Part shown: piece by piece, positions 1 through 12,800 of the stretch
Position numbering within the stretch: position 1 is the stretch's first letter
Layout of the letters: the number at the start of each line of letters is the position of its first letter
Assembly (NCBI GenBank): GCA_905250075.1
Contig: CAJNOP010000003.1
Coordinates: 4,976,177-5,040,176, forward strand
DNA from: Rotaria sp. Silwood1
Taxonomy: Eukaryota; Rotifera; Eurotatoria; Philodinida; Philodinidae
Direction: 5' to 3'
DNA: 64,000 bases
Position numbers and translations under genes: made by a program
Notes under the pieces: generated by a model
Database searches by the model: none
The model's input: only the letters and a program-made list of their open reading frames with translations
Told to the model about the DNA's origin: nothing

Positions 1-615
1 GATATTTACTTTTATAATAATCTTTCCAAAAGTTAGAGTGAGATTAAATGAGTTTTAAGTAGTTTTATGTGTAAATGGGAACTTAAAGAAAAGTGGTTTT
101 TTTATAACTATTTAAAATCCGACTTTCATGGTCAATCATCTATGTACACGAGAAGTATCGTCTCTGTGTCGTGGTTCATCAAAAAAAAATCAGCAATTTA
201 ACATCAATTTCAGATTTTTGCTCGATCCAAGTTTGGATTAGTTCAAACTCAAATCTTAGATAAAATTTATGTAGAAACGGCAATGCCAGTCTGTTTCAAA
301 AAAACTTTCACCATCAAAGTTTTGATATTGCATGAACAAAAATCCTTCCAATCTTGGCCAATAATGACCAACTTTATGTTCAAATTTCAGTATAAAAATC
401 TTGATTAAGATACAAAATGAAAAGTGTAACTATGTTTTACAAAAAGGATGTATTCCATAAAATATATAATAGAACGCGGTAAATTAAATAGATTAGTATG
501 CAAAATTAATAAATAATCGATGAGTTGAAACATTTTTTCAGCGTTTTTATTCAAACATAACAGTATCATTTTAATTTGCTTCTTGATACGATGACGATAG
601 CTCATCAGAAGACCT

Positions 616-918
616 TTATGGGTTTACTTGTGGTTGTTGTTGATCCGATAATACTTGACTTTGTAACGTCCGACTTCGTTGAAATCGACATAGTAATCTA
701 TTTCGAACACATCCTTTACATTGTAACATACATATAATTATAATGAGCGATATAACAAAAATTAGAAATGCTATAGAACCAAGTACCAGATCGACAACAG
801 TGTTACTACTGTTCTTTGTATTGGATGAGAATCTCTTACAATTCGTACCATTTTTATCACAGGATAGTGACATATCTAGTTTGAAAATGTCAAATAACAG
901 AAACAAGAAACAGTGCAT
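616..918 (-). CDS. Possible small single-pass membrane protein, 100 aa
   Basis: Unrecognised. This open frame of 100 codons starts with a hydrophobic N-terminus (MHCFLFLLFDIF) that could be a signal peptide. A short polar segment follows with candidate N-glycosylation sites (NGT, NSS). A strong membrane segment comes next (about residues 46-66, rich in I, L, F and V), then a Cys/Arg-rich juxtamembrane stretch (CKGCVRNRLLCRF) and a Gln-rich tail ending QQQPQVNP. Basic residues just after the membrane segment fit a type I topology with a cytoplasmic tail. No intron is needed. The layout of signal, glycosylated ectodomain, membrane segment and basic tail is why I think it may be real, but there is no family match and no expression evidence. 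Confidence 0.45.
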   Translation of the reverse strand: MHCFLFLLFDIFKLDMSLSCDKNGTNCKRFSSNTKNSSNTVVDLVLGSIAFLIFVISLIIIICMLQCKGCVRNRLLCRFQRSRTLQSQVLSDQQQPQVNP

Positions 919-3074
919 ACATTTTTAAAAATGTTTCTTTTTTTTTTATGATGAAATAATTATAATTCGACTAAATAAATTTACTTTATTGTATCATATA
1001 TGCTTAAGCGTGTGTTAAAACTAAATGAAGAATAAAGAAGAAATGTAAAAAGAAGAAAAGAAAGCACTTTCAAATAAATTTTAAAAAGACAACAAAAATG
1101 TGACACTGATATAGTCAGTGACATCTAATGTAGGAGTTTCAAACAAAAAAGTTAAATTCAATAATTAAATGTCTAAAACTCAAATATTCAGACATTCAAT
1201 GAAGCATAGATGCATAGCAAGTTTCGCGTTGATTGTACAAGAAAAATACACATAAGAAGAAATATCTGAAAAGATCCTCAATAATTGAATGAAACTGTCA
1301 AGTCTAAATCTAATGAGAAAATCAAAAACCATTAAGAGAGAAAGATTTTATTTCTAAATGGTACTAAAGAAATTTATTTTCTAGAAGAGGCAATATTTTA
1401 TACAGCATGAAGGCTGAGAAAGCGACGTCCTTCTCAAAATTGGACTAATCTTTTTAATGGTTCAAATCGCTTCGTCGAAAGAGAAAATCTGGATAAAACA
1501 TTGAAACCAGATAGTCTAGATCTTTTTATAATAAACTTCAAAGAGCTTTATTGTCAAAGTAATGATACTGAAACTTACTTGTATCTACTTTCAAAATCAA
1601 ATGAATTACTGCTTTACATGATTAAAAAAGTGTCTGATGTATTACATCAAAGATCATTGTCACATAAATCAATTTTATTATTCGTACTAGTGTAAGTTAA
1701 CTTAGATACAGTTTGGTTTAGTTTTGTTAAGTAAGGTCATAATTGATTGACTAATTGGTAGTTATTAGTAAATCAGTTCCTATTAGTTATTGTAGAATAT
1801 TTTTTTTATTGTTAGTGATGTTTCGGGAGTCGAAGTTTCCTTCTTGTAATTTTATTTAATAAAAAATGAAAACCGCTAGAACACAAACTTTATTTTTCTT
1901 TTTTCTTTTCTGTTGTGAGTGTAATTTTAATAGTGTGTCAGAAGAAGATGTCAAAAGAAAGTCACTTCTGCCAACTATCACTGTCTTGCCCATTCACTAT
2001 TCAAATTATAATAACAAAAAAAAAGAATAAAGAAAAACGAAAAACGAAAAAGAATATTCTACGGTAACAAGAAAGAGATTCACTAATAACTAACAATTAA
2101 TCAATTGATTTAGATACAGCATCAATTAATCGAAATTAGACTTTTATTCACCATTATATTTTTGCGACATATGAAACATCGTTTGTATGTTTTGCCTAAA
2201 AAAACTTTTGTGTGCATTTGTAATTACTAATCATGTTTTCTTCCTTACATCGACAAATGGAATCGTCAAATACAATTATTTAGCAATGTTCAATATTATA
2301 TTAGAGAATAATTTGCATTTAATTGCGTTAGCAGCATCTAGCAGTAATTTTTTACGCTAAGCCCAAGATTTGCTAATTCTTTTCATGTAGACTAAAACAA
2401 ATTCATTTACTAAAGAAAAATTAGAATGTCTCTAAAAGCTTGATTTTATCAGTCTTAATTTAATACATTGAAGAATTAAAAATATTTTTCTCTTCCACAA
2501 AAAAAATTGATTATTTCAATGATACCTACTACAACTAAGAATTGTGTAATCAAAAAGAATTCTAATGAATTTCATTCTTATATTGCAAAAAGTGTCCAGA
2601 TTTGTTTATTTGAAACCTCGGCTATATTTTCGTATTAATTTGAAAGAATGGAAATCATATCCAAGTAGTAGATAATAATTCATATTTATTGAATTATCTA
2701 AACATATCTATTGCTTCGAAGAATTCAAGATATAAACTACAAAATAACTTATGTTTATATATCTCTAACAAATAATCTTGAAAATGTTGCAGAAAAACTA
2801 AACGTAAAATATTTTTATCAAAGTTATTATTAGTCATTAAAAAAAATTAAATACTTTTTCTTTGAATTCATTTTATATTGTGTTTAAATAAATAAAAATT
2901 ATATTTGTTACGTTAGTAACCTTTTAGTCTATGTAAATAAACAAGAAACAAAAAACAAATTGAATCAAGATGCCTATCACAAGCTTGGATCACAACACAA
3001 AAAACACAACTACTTAATACTTTGGGTATCGTTTGTTAAATAAAAAGTTTAATTTCAAATTATTCTATACGTTG
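919..3074. other. Intergenic, no gene seen
   Basis: AT-rich sequence with many poly-A and poly-T runs and stops in all frames. It lies between the small membrane-protein frame and the 3' end of the perlecan-like gene. I see no convincing exon, RNA gene or repeat here. Confidence 0.6.
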
Positions 3075-6000
3075 TCAATTTGATTTCAACATATCACTAT
3101 CAATATTAATAGATCTCATTGTTGTACCATAGGCGTTTGTTGTTGAACATTCATATTTTCCTAAATCAACTTCAAGATCAAAATCGGGTATGATCATAAT
3201 TGATGTATGATCATTCATTGATAAGTCATAATGAATTTTTGATCGTGGTATTTGATCATCAAATGTCCATTGATGATATTGATTTAAATTATCTAGAAAA
3301 CAATTCATTAGAAAATAATTTTTTAATTTTGCATTGAGATGAAGTTTACCTGTACTACAAATTAGTCTTAATTCACCAGTATCCAATAAGTATGATGTAT
3401 CGACTGTTAAATTTATGCTTGGTTTTCTATCTGTTTGTTCGTAAATATTTGTATGTGTATTAAATGTTAAGGTACGTAAAACTTCATTTGATTGTTTCGA
3501 TTTAATAAGACATTTGTATTGATTATGATGTTCTAATTTAAATGGACGAAATTCTAAACGAGGTCCACGAATATAAAAATGATTTTTAGGTGTTGGAACA
3601 TTTGTCCAAACTACTTTTCCTTGTGATACATCTTAATATAGAAAAAACATAATCTTTGAAAAATTAATTTACAAAAAAAAATAAAATAAAATCACTATTA
3701 CCTCGTCCTATTCGACATATTAAAGTAATATTATCTCCAATATATTTTCCTTCAATAATTTCAATAAAAGATTTATCGTACTTAATTGGATTTATTTTTT
3801 TTAAATTTAAATTTGTCATAAATTCAAATAAACTTGGAGATAAGACTAAATCTTTTCGGTCGTTTTCATTTATACAATGATAATAATCAAAATGATTATT
3901 TGAAAATTTTGGAATATGAAGATATGAATTATTTATTATTATTTCATCTATTTGTTTATTTAATAACCATTGTACTGGTCTCTTATCAGATGATGAACAA
4001 TTAATAAGAATATTTCCACCAAGTTTTATTTGATTAAGTGATGAAAGAAATTCAATATGAAGATTTGATGTCTTTTGTAATGGAAATATCTGAGAACGAA
4101 GATTCGAATGTGTAATGTTAAAATCGATTGATGATTGTTGGTTTTCATTTGATGATAAACATTTATAGTGACCAATATTCTTTTGACTTAGTCTATCGAT
4201 AAAAAGATAAGTTTCCGATATATTTTTATTTACTTTGCCTTGTTTTTTTATCCATATCTTTGATAGATTAGGATCTAAAATGGTATTAGAAAAGAAAAAA
4301 TATGCTGTTATAAATTATTAAAAACCATTCTACCGGAAACAAAGCATTCAATAAGAAGACGACCACCAACACGATAATCCGAACGAGATGAATAGACTTG
4401 ATATGAAAGAGATGGTCCTATATTATTATTAGATATATCATTTGGTTGAAATTCAATTGATTTTGAAAGATGTTTAATAGGAGTTTCGGCTGAACAAATA
4501 TATGTCCCAAGATTGTCTGTATCGAAATTGAAAATTAATAAATGACCATCATTTGTTACATGTGTATTGCTTGGCAATAAACCTGATTGAAATGACCAAG
4601 ACAAATTATTAGGTAAAATACCTAAAATTAGATTTATTAGATAGATAAGTGATTATTCTATTCAAGTTTTTTACCTTCAACATAACAATGTAATTCAACT
4701 ACTCCACCTACTTTAATATCCGTTCGAGCAGTAATTAATTTAATATGAATTTTAGGTGTTTTGGCTAAAGAAAAGAAAACAAAATTTTAATGCTTTCGAT
4801 CATATCTATGTACTTTTTCGTTGATTAGCTGGTAAACTTCTTGCAACTTCATCGTTAATAATAACTGCCATTAATTGTTCTGCTGAATAACGTTGAATAC
4901 GAATTATTTTGCTATGTAATTTTCCATTAATATCTTTTGCATGACATGTAAATTTTCTATTAATATGATCTGATCCTACATGAATTGTAAGTGGATTATT
5001 TTCTCGTTGATGCTGATTTATAGATGACCACCAAATATCATTTGATTGTGGTAATTTACAATTAAAACGTATTTCACTATTAATCAAAAATATATTTGTA
5101 GGTTCAATATCAATTGAAATTTCATGCGATATTTGTTGAACTATATCAATAAACATATTAAGAAATAAAATCATAATTTTAACAAATATTACCATCAAGA
5201 GTAATAGTTTCTGAAGTAGTACCATATTTATTTGTAGCAATACATATATATGTACCACTATGTTCGAATTGTAAAGGCATATTAGATGGAAAAAGTGTTG
5301 CTGTTTTTGATATGTCCCAATCATTCTTAAATATTCTAGTTTGATGATTCTTTTTAATAGAATTGATTTACATACATTATCTGCACGACGCCAAGTGATA
5401 TCAACTGTTGTGCTACTATCTTCGTTTAGACATTCGATAGTTTGAGTTGAATAGTATGGCACTTGAAGGTACCGATTAGTTACCTTTGGTAAGATGATAA
5501 TAGAAGGGGCAGATCCTATGATTTTTCAAATGGAAAAAAAATAAATTTTTCTTTTATTTTTCTGCAAGGACTATTTTTGTCTACCAGTTAGCTCAAGTGT
5601 AACTATTTCTTCAGCAAAACCAACTTGATTTTCACCGCGACAGATGTATTGGCCAATATCTGAATCTAATACGGCGTCGAAATCAAGAATACCATTTGAA
5701 TGTTGATTTGGCAATATTATCAATGTAGAGTCTTTACTAAATCTTTATTCGAAAGATAACACAAAAGTTTATTGATGAGAAGAAAAAAGAAACAATAAAA
5801 TCTGTTTCAATGAATCATTTATAAAGGCTAAGTAAACATGATATATATTGATATCAAATTATTTAGTAATAAAATGCTAATGTATGAAGCAGATCTCATC
5901 AATTTTCATATAGTCAAATGTAAATCGACACCAACACATATGTATATTTCATGGATTATATGAAAAAACCTCATGGATTAGGCATGCACTGAATTTCGAA

Positions 6001-6853
6001 AGTTTCGAGTGGGGTTTAGTCCTGAATGCAGTCACTGTCAAGTAGTTAATAAAAGGAAACAAAGGTAAGCTAACAAAAAAAGGTTTCAGGGTTGTAAATA
6101 GTAATTTTACAGACAGTGGAATAAATGATTCAATAATTGATTGACTACAGACATTCAAAAATAGAATCAACGATGTTCAGAAAGAACTGACTGAATAGTT
6201 CTCGAACTCGAACCACTCCTTTCAAACACTGAACCATAGTTCAGATTGACTACATTTCTATTCTGCAAAGTGAGCAATTCTTCTATGACAATAAAAGTAA
6301 ATCGAAACAGTTCTAAACATTTAGCTATTGTGAACAGCGAGATGATTTCAATCGAAAACGTATAAGAGGATTGTTTTCATTTTGAAAATATCATCAATTA
6401 TTTCAAAACATTTAGAATTAATAATAATCTCTCTGATTAAACTTTTCTCTAACCAACAGATAGATTTTAGAATTTTAAATAAATAAATATATGCGATGCT
6501 ATGATTTGAGCTTCAATTGGATTCACAAGAATCATGGCTCAAATTTTGTTGTTATAGATTTGCTACTTCTTTCACTACATAGATATAGCCTATTGATTAA
6601 CAATTGAAATTGAATAAGACTTTCAAAAACAATGTTAGAACTATTTGTCAATCTTATCATTTTGCGAACGTTGAACAAATAGAATTAAATAATTTTTTTC
6701 TAGAATTAAGAATTAAAATTACACACCTAAACCAACTAATTGTCGTTGAGTAAGTTTCATATGGATCAAAACATTTTATACGCAATTTGTCTCCTTTTGA
6801 TATGCGAATATGTGTTGATGGTTCAATTAATAATTTCGGCTTAAGACGAATAG
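3075..6853 (-). other. Distal Ig array and C-terminus of the perlecan-like protein
   Basis: Exons at 6727-6853, 5585-5736, about 5390-5510, 5190-5367, about 4820-5145, 4672-4767, 4335-4621, 3703-4274, 3350-3632 and 3075-3292 join in frame. Ig markers include [78 protein letters not shown] and [13 protein letters not shown]. The protein ends SDMLKSN. The last Ig domains are diverged and rich in Asn and Lys. The upstream link is the phase-1 donor at 7510 to the acceptor before 6853, which gives DES-T-IRLKP without a stop. Confidence 0.78.
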
Positions 6854-9800
6854 CTAAATCAATCCATACATCAGTTCAATATTAATTAAAATATATACAT
6901 CAATTAATTAAGACTACTTTCAAATACTTCTATATCTATATATAAATATATATGTATATGCGTATGGATGCAGTGAACTACATTTACAGTGTTTTGTTTA
7001 AAAGATCTTGTTTATGAAGTTAGTCGAAAAAAAAATACAAACAACAACATTAGTATTAGTAGTAATATTAGTAGCTTTAGCAAATAAACGACAGAGAAAG
7101 AGTGAGTGAGAGATAGAAAGAAAAGAACACCATTGGGCAATTAGCAAAAAAAAAGCTGTGAAATAGGAGAAAAAAAAATAGACACTGTGTTACAGTTACA
7201 AACATAAATAATCATAAACGACGAATACATAGGAGCTAACTGAACATGCACACAATTAAAAAAGAAAGAAAGATCAGCGTAGCAAGTCTAAAACATGTGG
7301 TCATATAGAAAGAACTACAAAGCGAAAAAAAAAGAAAATTTAATTAATTTTAGCTTGAAATGATAAAAACCTAGTTTTTACGAAAATAGATACCAAATAA
7401 AACCAAAAGAAAAAAGACATAATTGTTGTTCTACTGATATTGACTAGTGTGCATAATTAATTCACACAAGTTTATATCTATTTACGAGCGTCGTTTCTTT
7501 TTCTTCTTACTCGACTCATCTTCGCCGCGGACATTGACTCGTACAAAAGCCGGATGTGGTTGATCATGACCTGGAACATTAGCTTGACATTGCAAGTATA
7601 TTTGTTCAGCAGGTGAATCCTGTGTTGGTGCTACTATAACATTATTTCCTTCTTGCTATTTTTAATAAAAAAAAAGAAAATTCTATAAAAAAAAAAAAAA
7701 AAAAGTAAATTTTAACAATTAATACATACATGGGCATAGTTTGGAAGACTTGTATCATGTGCATATTGGCCCCATGTTACTTTATATTGGTCAGCACCAT
7801 TAACTCGACATGTGATTGTTGCTTCTTCACCACGTCCAAGATTTACTTCGGATGGTTCAGCAATCACTTCAATATGATCAGATGCTTGAGCATGTTCATG
7901 TCCATGTTGATGACTTTGTTCATAACCTCCTGCTGAACCACCTGCAATAGAAATTTGCATTTGAATAATTCTAAAGAAATGACTTTTTTTTACCTGAAAG
8001 TTGAAGATCATAAGTACTTTGTTGTGTTCGGACTCCAGGGGCACGTGGGAAAGCAACTTCACATCTAAATTTTTCCAAAATATATTTTATTAAAAATAGG
8101 TTGTTTTCAAATAATGCTTTACCGATAATGTCCAGCATCACTTGCTTGAGCATTACGAATAATTAATTCACCGTTTGGATGTACTTCAACATCTAATACA
8201 CAATAACAAAAAATAACAAAATAAATATTTCAATAACATATAAATCAATCGAATTTTACTATGTTCTAATGGTTGACCATCTTTTGTAAATGTATATTCA
8301 TATGGACGTTCAACACTACCATGAACAGCACAGTGTAAATGAATATCACGTCCGACTTGAAGATTTTCTATATCATCACGTGATAAAAGACGAACATCAA
8401 TATAACTACGCGAACCATCATTATCATCAACTACAAAAGAATTATAAAATATACTTGAAATTTATTTTTTGATTATAGAAATGAAAATGTAATAAATAAA
8501 TGCATGGCAAGCAGATGCATAAGCAGAAAACAAAAATGGTTAATCCATAAGCGAATGTTAAGCATGAAAACATCATAAGTATATCCATATGAACCAATAT
8601 AAATTCAAGTCTATCATCTTGTTTTATTACAACGCTTAATGATAAATAACCATTTGACAATGGGGGGCCAAATGATATTTGTTGAACTTGATGTCAATTA
8701 TAATGTATTACGTTCAAACGAAGTTTTGATGGATCAATATCTGTTCGACAAACAGCTTCAAGGCAAGGCCCTTGATGTAATCTTCATTGACGAATATTCA
8801 ATTGAACTCTTCAATATTGATTAGCTATTAGTTGATTAATTAATGAGCAAAAAAGCAAAGGAGGTATTTTACGTAAAAAAAAGCAAAAGCAATATAAAAA
8901 GGAAACCAAGCAATAAAATTGTCACTTACCAGAATTGTCTTGTTGATCATCTAAACGACCAGAAAATAAAATAAAATAAAAATATGATTAAATTTATTTC
9001 AAAAAGGGAATAGGGGGTTCTTTTTTTTAATAGATAAAGCACGGATATACAGAAAGGGGGCTCTACTAAAGGAGTTATCTACGAAAATTCAAAATATTGT
9101 TTATTTATTTATTTTTAAATATTTTTGCTCTTTGTAATCGATTAAAATGTTTAACTGCAAATAAATAGTTGATTTTATTTTTTGGTCTATTTTCTTAGTA
9201 AACTTTATACTCACCTGTTTCTTTCCACGAAACATTAAGAGATTTTGATGCTCGACCATGAGCATTAGCTGCATCAAGAGTATATTTTCCTGCAACATCA
9301 TTTGATCGACCTTCAATATGTAACGCACCATCATTACGTGCAGTTACACCATCAGGTAAATCTGTTGAACCATCTTTTGACCATGTTAAGGTTCCTCCAT
9401 GAACATTCTAGATTTAATTAAATAAAGTTCGATTTTTTTAATAAAAAAACTTTTTTTTTTGTTCTTTACATAAAGATTTGGTACTATATCAAGTTTTTCA
9501 CCATTACCAATTTCATATCGTGCTTCTGGAAAATCAATTTGTGGTGCAGCTCCTTGCTGACCACGATTACGACCACCACGTCTTGGTTCGACATTAATGT
9601 GTAATTCTTGTCGATCTTCGCCATGTGGATTGCTTACAGTAACTTGATAAGTACCAGCTGCGTCAGGTGTGGCACGATTAAGAACAAGACGATTTGGTTC
9701 AACAGTAAATAATGATGGAATTGGTTGATAACCTTGATCAGTTAATTTATGCCAAACGACTTGAATTGGATCATGTGACTAAATAAAACAACAAGAATCA

Positions 9801-12800
9801 TATAATGAATTAAAAGATAAATTTTCTTATTTTATGTTACATACAGCAACTGTATATTGAACAATCATACGTTGACCTTCTTTTAAGTTAATTGTTCGTG
9901 GATGAATAGTCACTCTTGGTGGAGTACCTGAAGACATAACAAAAAAGAGATATTAACAAAGTTTTCTATTATCTTTTTTTTAGACAAAAAGACAACAACA
10001 AGACAACATTAATTAAGATAACCTTTCCGTTTAAGAAATTTTGTTATCATAATTTGTTGTGAGTCTGTTTGATTTTTTAATTTGTCTTCTATGGTATAAT
10101 AAATATACAAGAACAAAAGAAAAAAGAAAACAAGCATCTAATTCTTCGAAACTTACCACCAGTTGATGGATGTCGTTCACTGGGTCGTACATGAATGTCA
10201 TATGGAGCCCGAGCTGATCTACCGTCAGCAGTATATAATTCGCAATTGTAATTACCCGAATGATCAGGATGTGCACGAGTGATTTCTAAAGCATTACCAT
10301 TTTGTTGAATACCTGATGGAAGTGGTCGACCATCAGCACGTGTACATTGAACTCTATAAAAGTCACTTGGAGCTTGAATTAGTTGACTTGCACCTTCATT
10401 AATTGATAATGGACTTGCTGGACTAAATACTGGTGGATGACGATCATAGATCCATTCACCTTAAAAATTATGATTTAAAGAAAATTTATTTTTTAAAAGA
10501 ACGAGAAAAAACAATGTATATATTACCTGGACGATAATTTACATAAATAGGAATACGTTGAATAAAGCCATTAGGATGTGTTATTGTGCAAATATAATTT
10601 CCAGCTTGGTCAGATGTTGGATGTCGAAAGATAAGATCATTACCTTCTTGAAAAACATTTGCTGGTAATGGACTACCATCAGTACGACCCCAGACAACCG
10701 AGTGTGGTTCAACATGCTGCAGAAAACAAAACCATAGTTATTACATACATATATAATCAATTGACAACATACATGAATTTGAAGTGGAAGGCGTTGTTCT
10801 GGTAGATTACCATCCAGAACAATACTCAATGGTGTTGGATTACGTGGGTCATATGGTCTTTGATCGAAGTAAAATGTGCCTTGAACATCAGTATCATCTG
10901 ATGGTTGTGGTTGTGGCTCTGGTTGTGGCTCTGGTTGTGGTTCTGGTTGTGGCTCTGGTTGTGGCTCTGGTTGTGGCTCTGGTTGTGGATCTAAATAAAT
11001 TTAATTTTTAAAAAAAAATTTAATTTTCATGTATTTTTTTACATGGTTGATAGTAGTCATCTCGTACACATTGATGACTTCGTCCGTCAAGTACATAGCC
11101 GGGACGACATCGTTCACATCGATCACCGTCACTATTACCTTGACAATTCTATTCAAAGAAAAAAGCAAGAGAAAAATAGATAGGTATAATTATAAAAAAA
11201 TTTGAAAATATACTATTATATATGATACATACCAAACATCTGCCAGTTTCTCGATCACATTGATCTGATCGTTCATGACACAATGATCGACAAGACCAAC
11301 ATTGACCCAAATAAATGCCAACTAATGGATGTGGACGACCATAACCTTCGGCACATTTTTCACATGATGTACCAGTATAATTAGCTGGACAACGACATGA
11401 TTCAACTGTTGGTGCTGCGTCAGCATAACCATCAGGTTTAGCAGCATGTAAAGTAACACCACGGAGACTACAATTAAATAATTGAATGAAAATTTTAAAA
11501 AAGTTATTTTCTTATCTTACACAGCGTTACGTCGACCACCAATTGGATTTACTTTAACAAGCAAAGTATCCAAGTCTGATAAAGCCATAAGAATATTTTC
11601 TCGATCAATATGTGTACCATCTTTACGTGTAAACGTTCTCTAGAAAACAATATATACAATAAAATTTAAAAAAAAAAAGATCTCCATTTTTTTATTGCTT
11701 CTAATATGCATACTTCGTTACATGGTACTGAATAAGTTGCATTACGATTTGCTTGAAATCGTTGTGTTGAAGGAAGTTTATGAACGAGATCAATATTATT
11801 ACCACGTAACCAAATCAATTCATCATTACTTGGTGCTTCATGTTCATTACCATCATTAGTAAAGTGTATATCAATATTACCATCATATAATGTAACAAAA
11901 TCACCAAGAACTTCTTTCGGTGCTTTCCAATAAAGAACTTCATTATTTGATCGACCTAATGAACTTTGATCAAGAGATATTTCATGTCCACCATGACGTT
12001 GTTGAATATGATCACGTGCTTCATATGGATCAATAGCAAAGTTCTTTGGTACAGCACTCCAATTATTTAATGGAAGTGAAGTCTAGAAGAAGAAAAAAAA
12101 CATGGTTTCGTGTTAGTTTAACTAATCAAGAAAAAAATGTTTTACAGGTTGTCGTCGCCATTCCGTAGATCTACAGTCACTTGATACACCCGAGCAAAAA
12201 CATGGTAAACAGCCATTTGGTGTTGTTGGATTTAAATAGAAATGACTACGTTTACATTGATTACATCGTTCACCTTGAACATTGTACTTGCAAACACAAC
12301 GACCATTACGTTCCGTATGTGTACCATATGCATCACAATCTATTTGACATATAGAAATCAAATCATTTTTTTTTATTGTTTTTAAATAATAATCAAAATA
12401 CGAACGTGTTGAAGGAGCGGGGGGTATTGGTTGACAATCGTAAGGTGTTCCACCACGAGCATCTCCTTGATAACCTGCAGCACAATGCTCACAATAATGA
12501 CCAGCTGTATTATGTTGACAATTCTAAAAATAAAACGATAAATATTCGTTTTGTTTCTTTATACATATTATAATTAGAGATCTGCAACTCAGTTACGATT
12601 AATGTACAGCATTTATCTCTACCGAAAATTATTGAATCTTTAAGTTTGAAAGGGTCCTTTTGACAACAAGACAATTTTGAACCAAAGTTTCAACTCGAAT
12701 TATTCTTCTAGTCTCATTAGGGGAGACTGTTATATAAAAAAAACACTTTTCTTTTTTTTTCTGTTGTTGGTCACGACCATGACCTTCGATGCAAATGGCT

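Noticed and set aside
4806-4830. Apparent end of a separate protein (ANQRKST stop)
   Set aside because: A phase-1 donor GTACAT just before it joins in frame to the next Ig exon at 4767, so the stop is intronic.
5949-6170. Minus-strand frame of 73 codons within the perlecan-like gene
   Set aside because: It lies in the 1-kb intron between 5736 and 6727, with no domain features and no matching splice sites.
8639-8824. Plus-strand open frame of 61 codons
   Set aside because: It is antisense to the decayed Ig exon. The minus-strand translation shows Ig features and the plus-strand one shows none.
10784-11011. Plus-strand frame with many Val/Ala residues
   Set aside because: It is antisense to the PQPE coding repeat, a repeat-driven frame.
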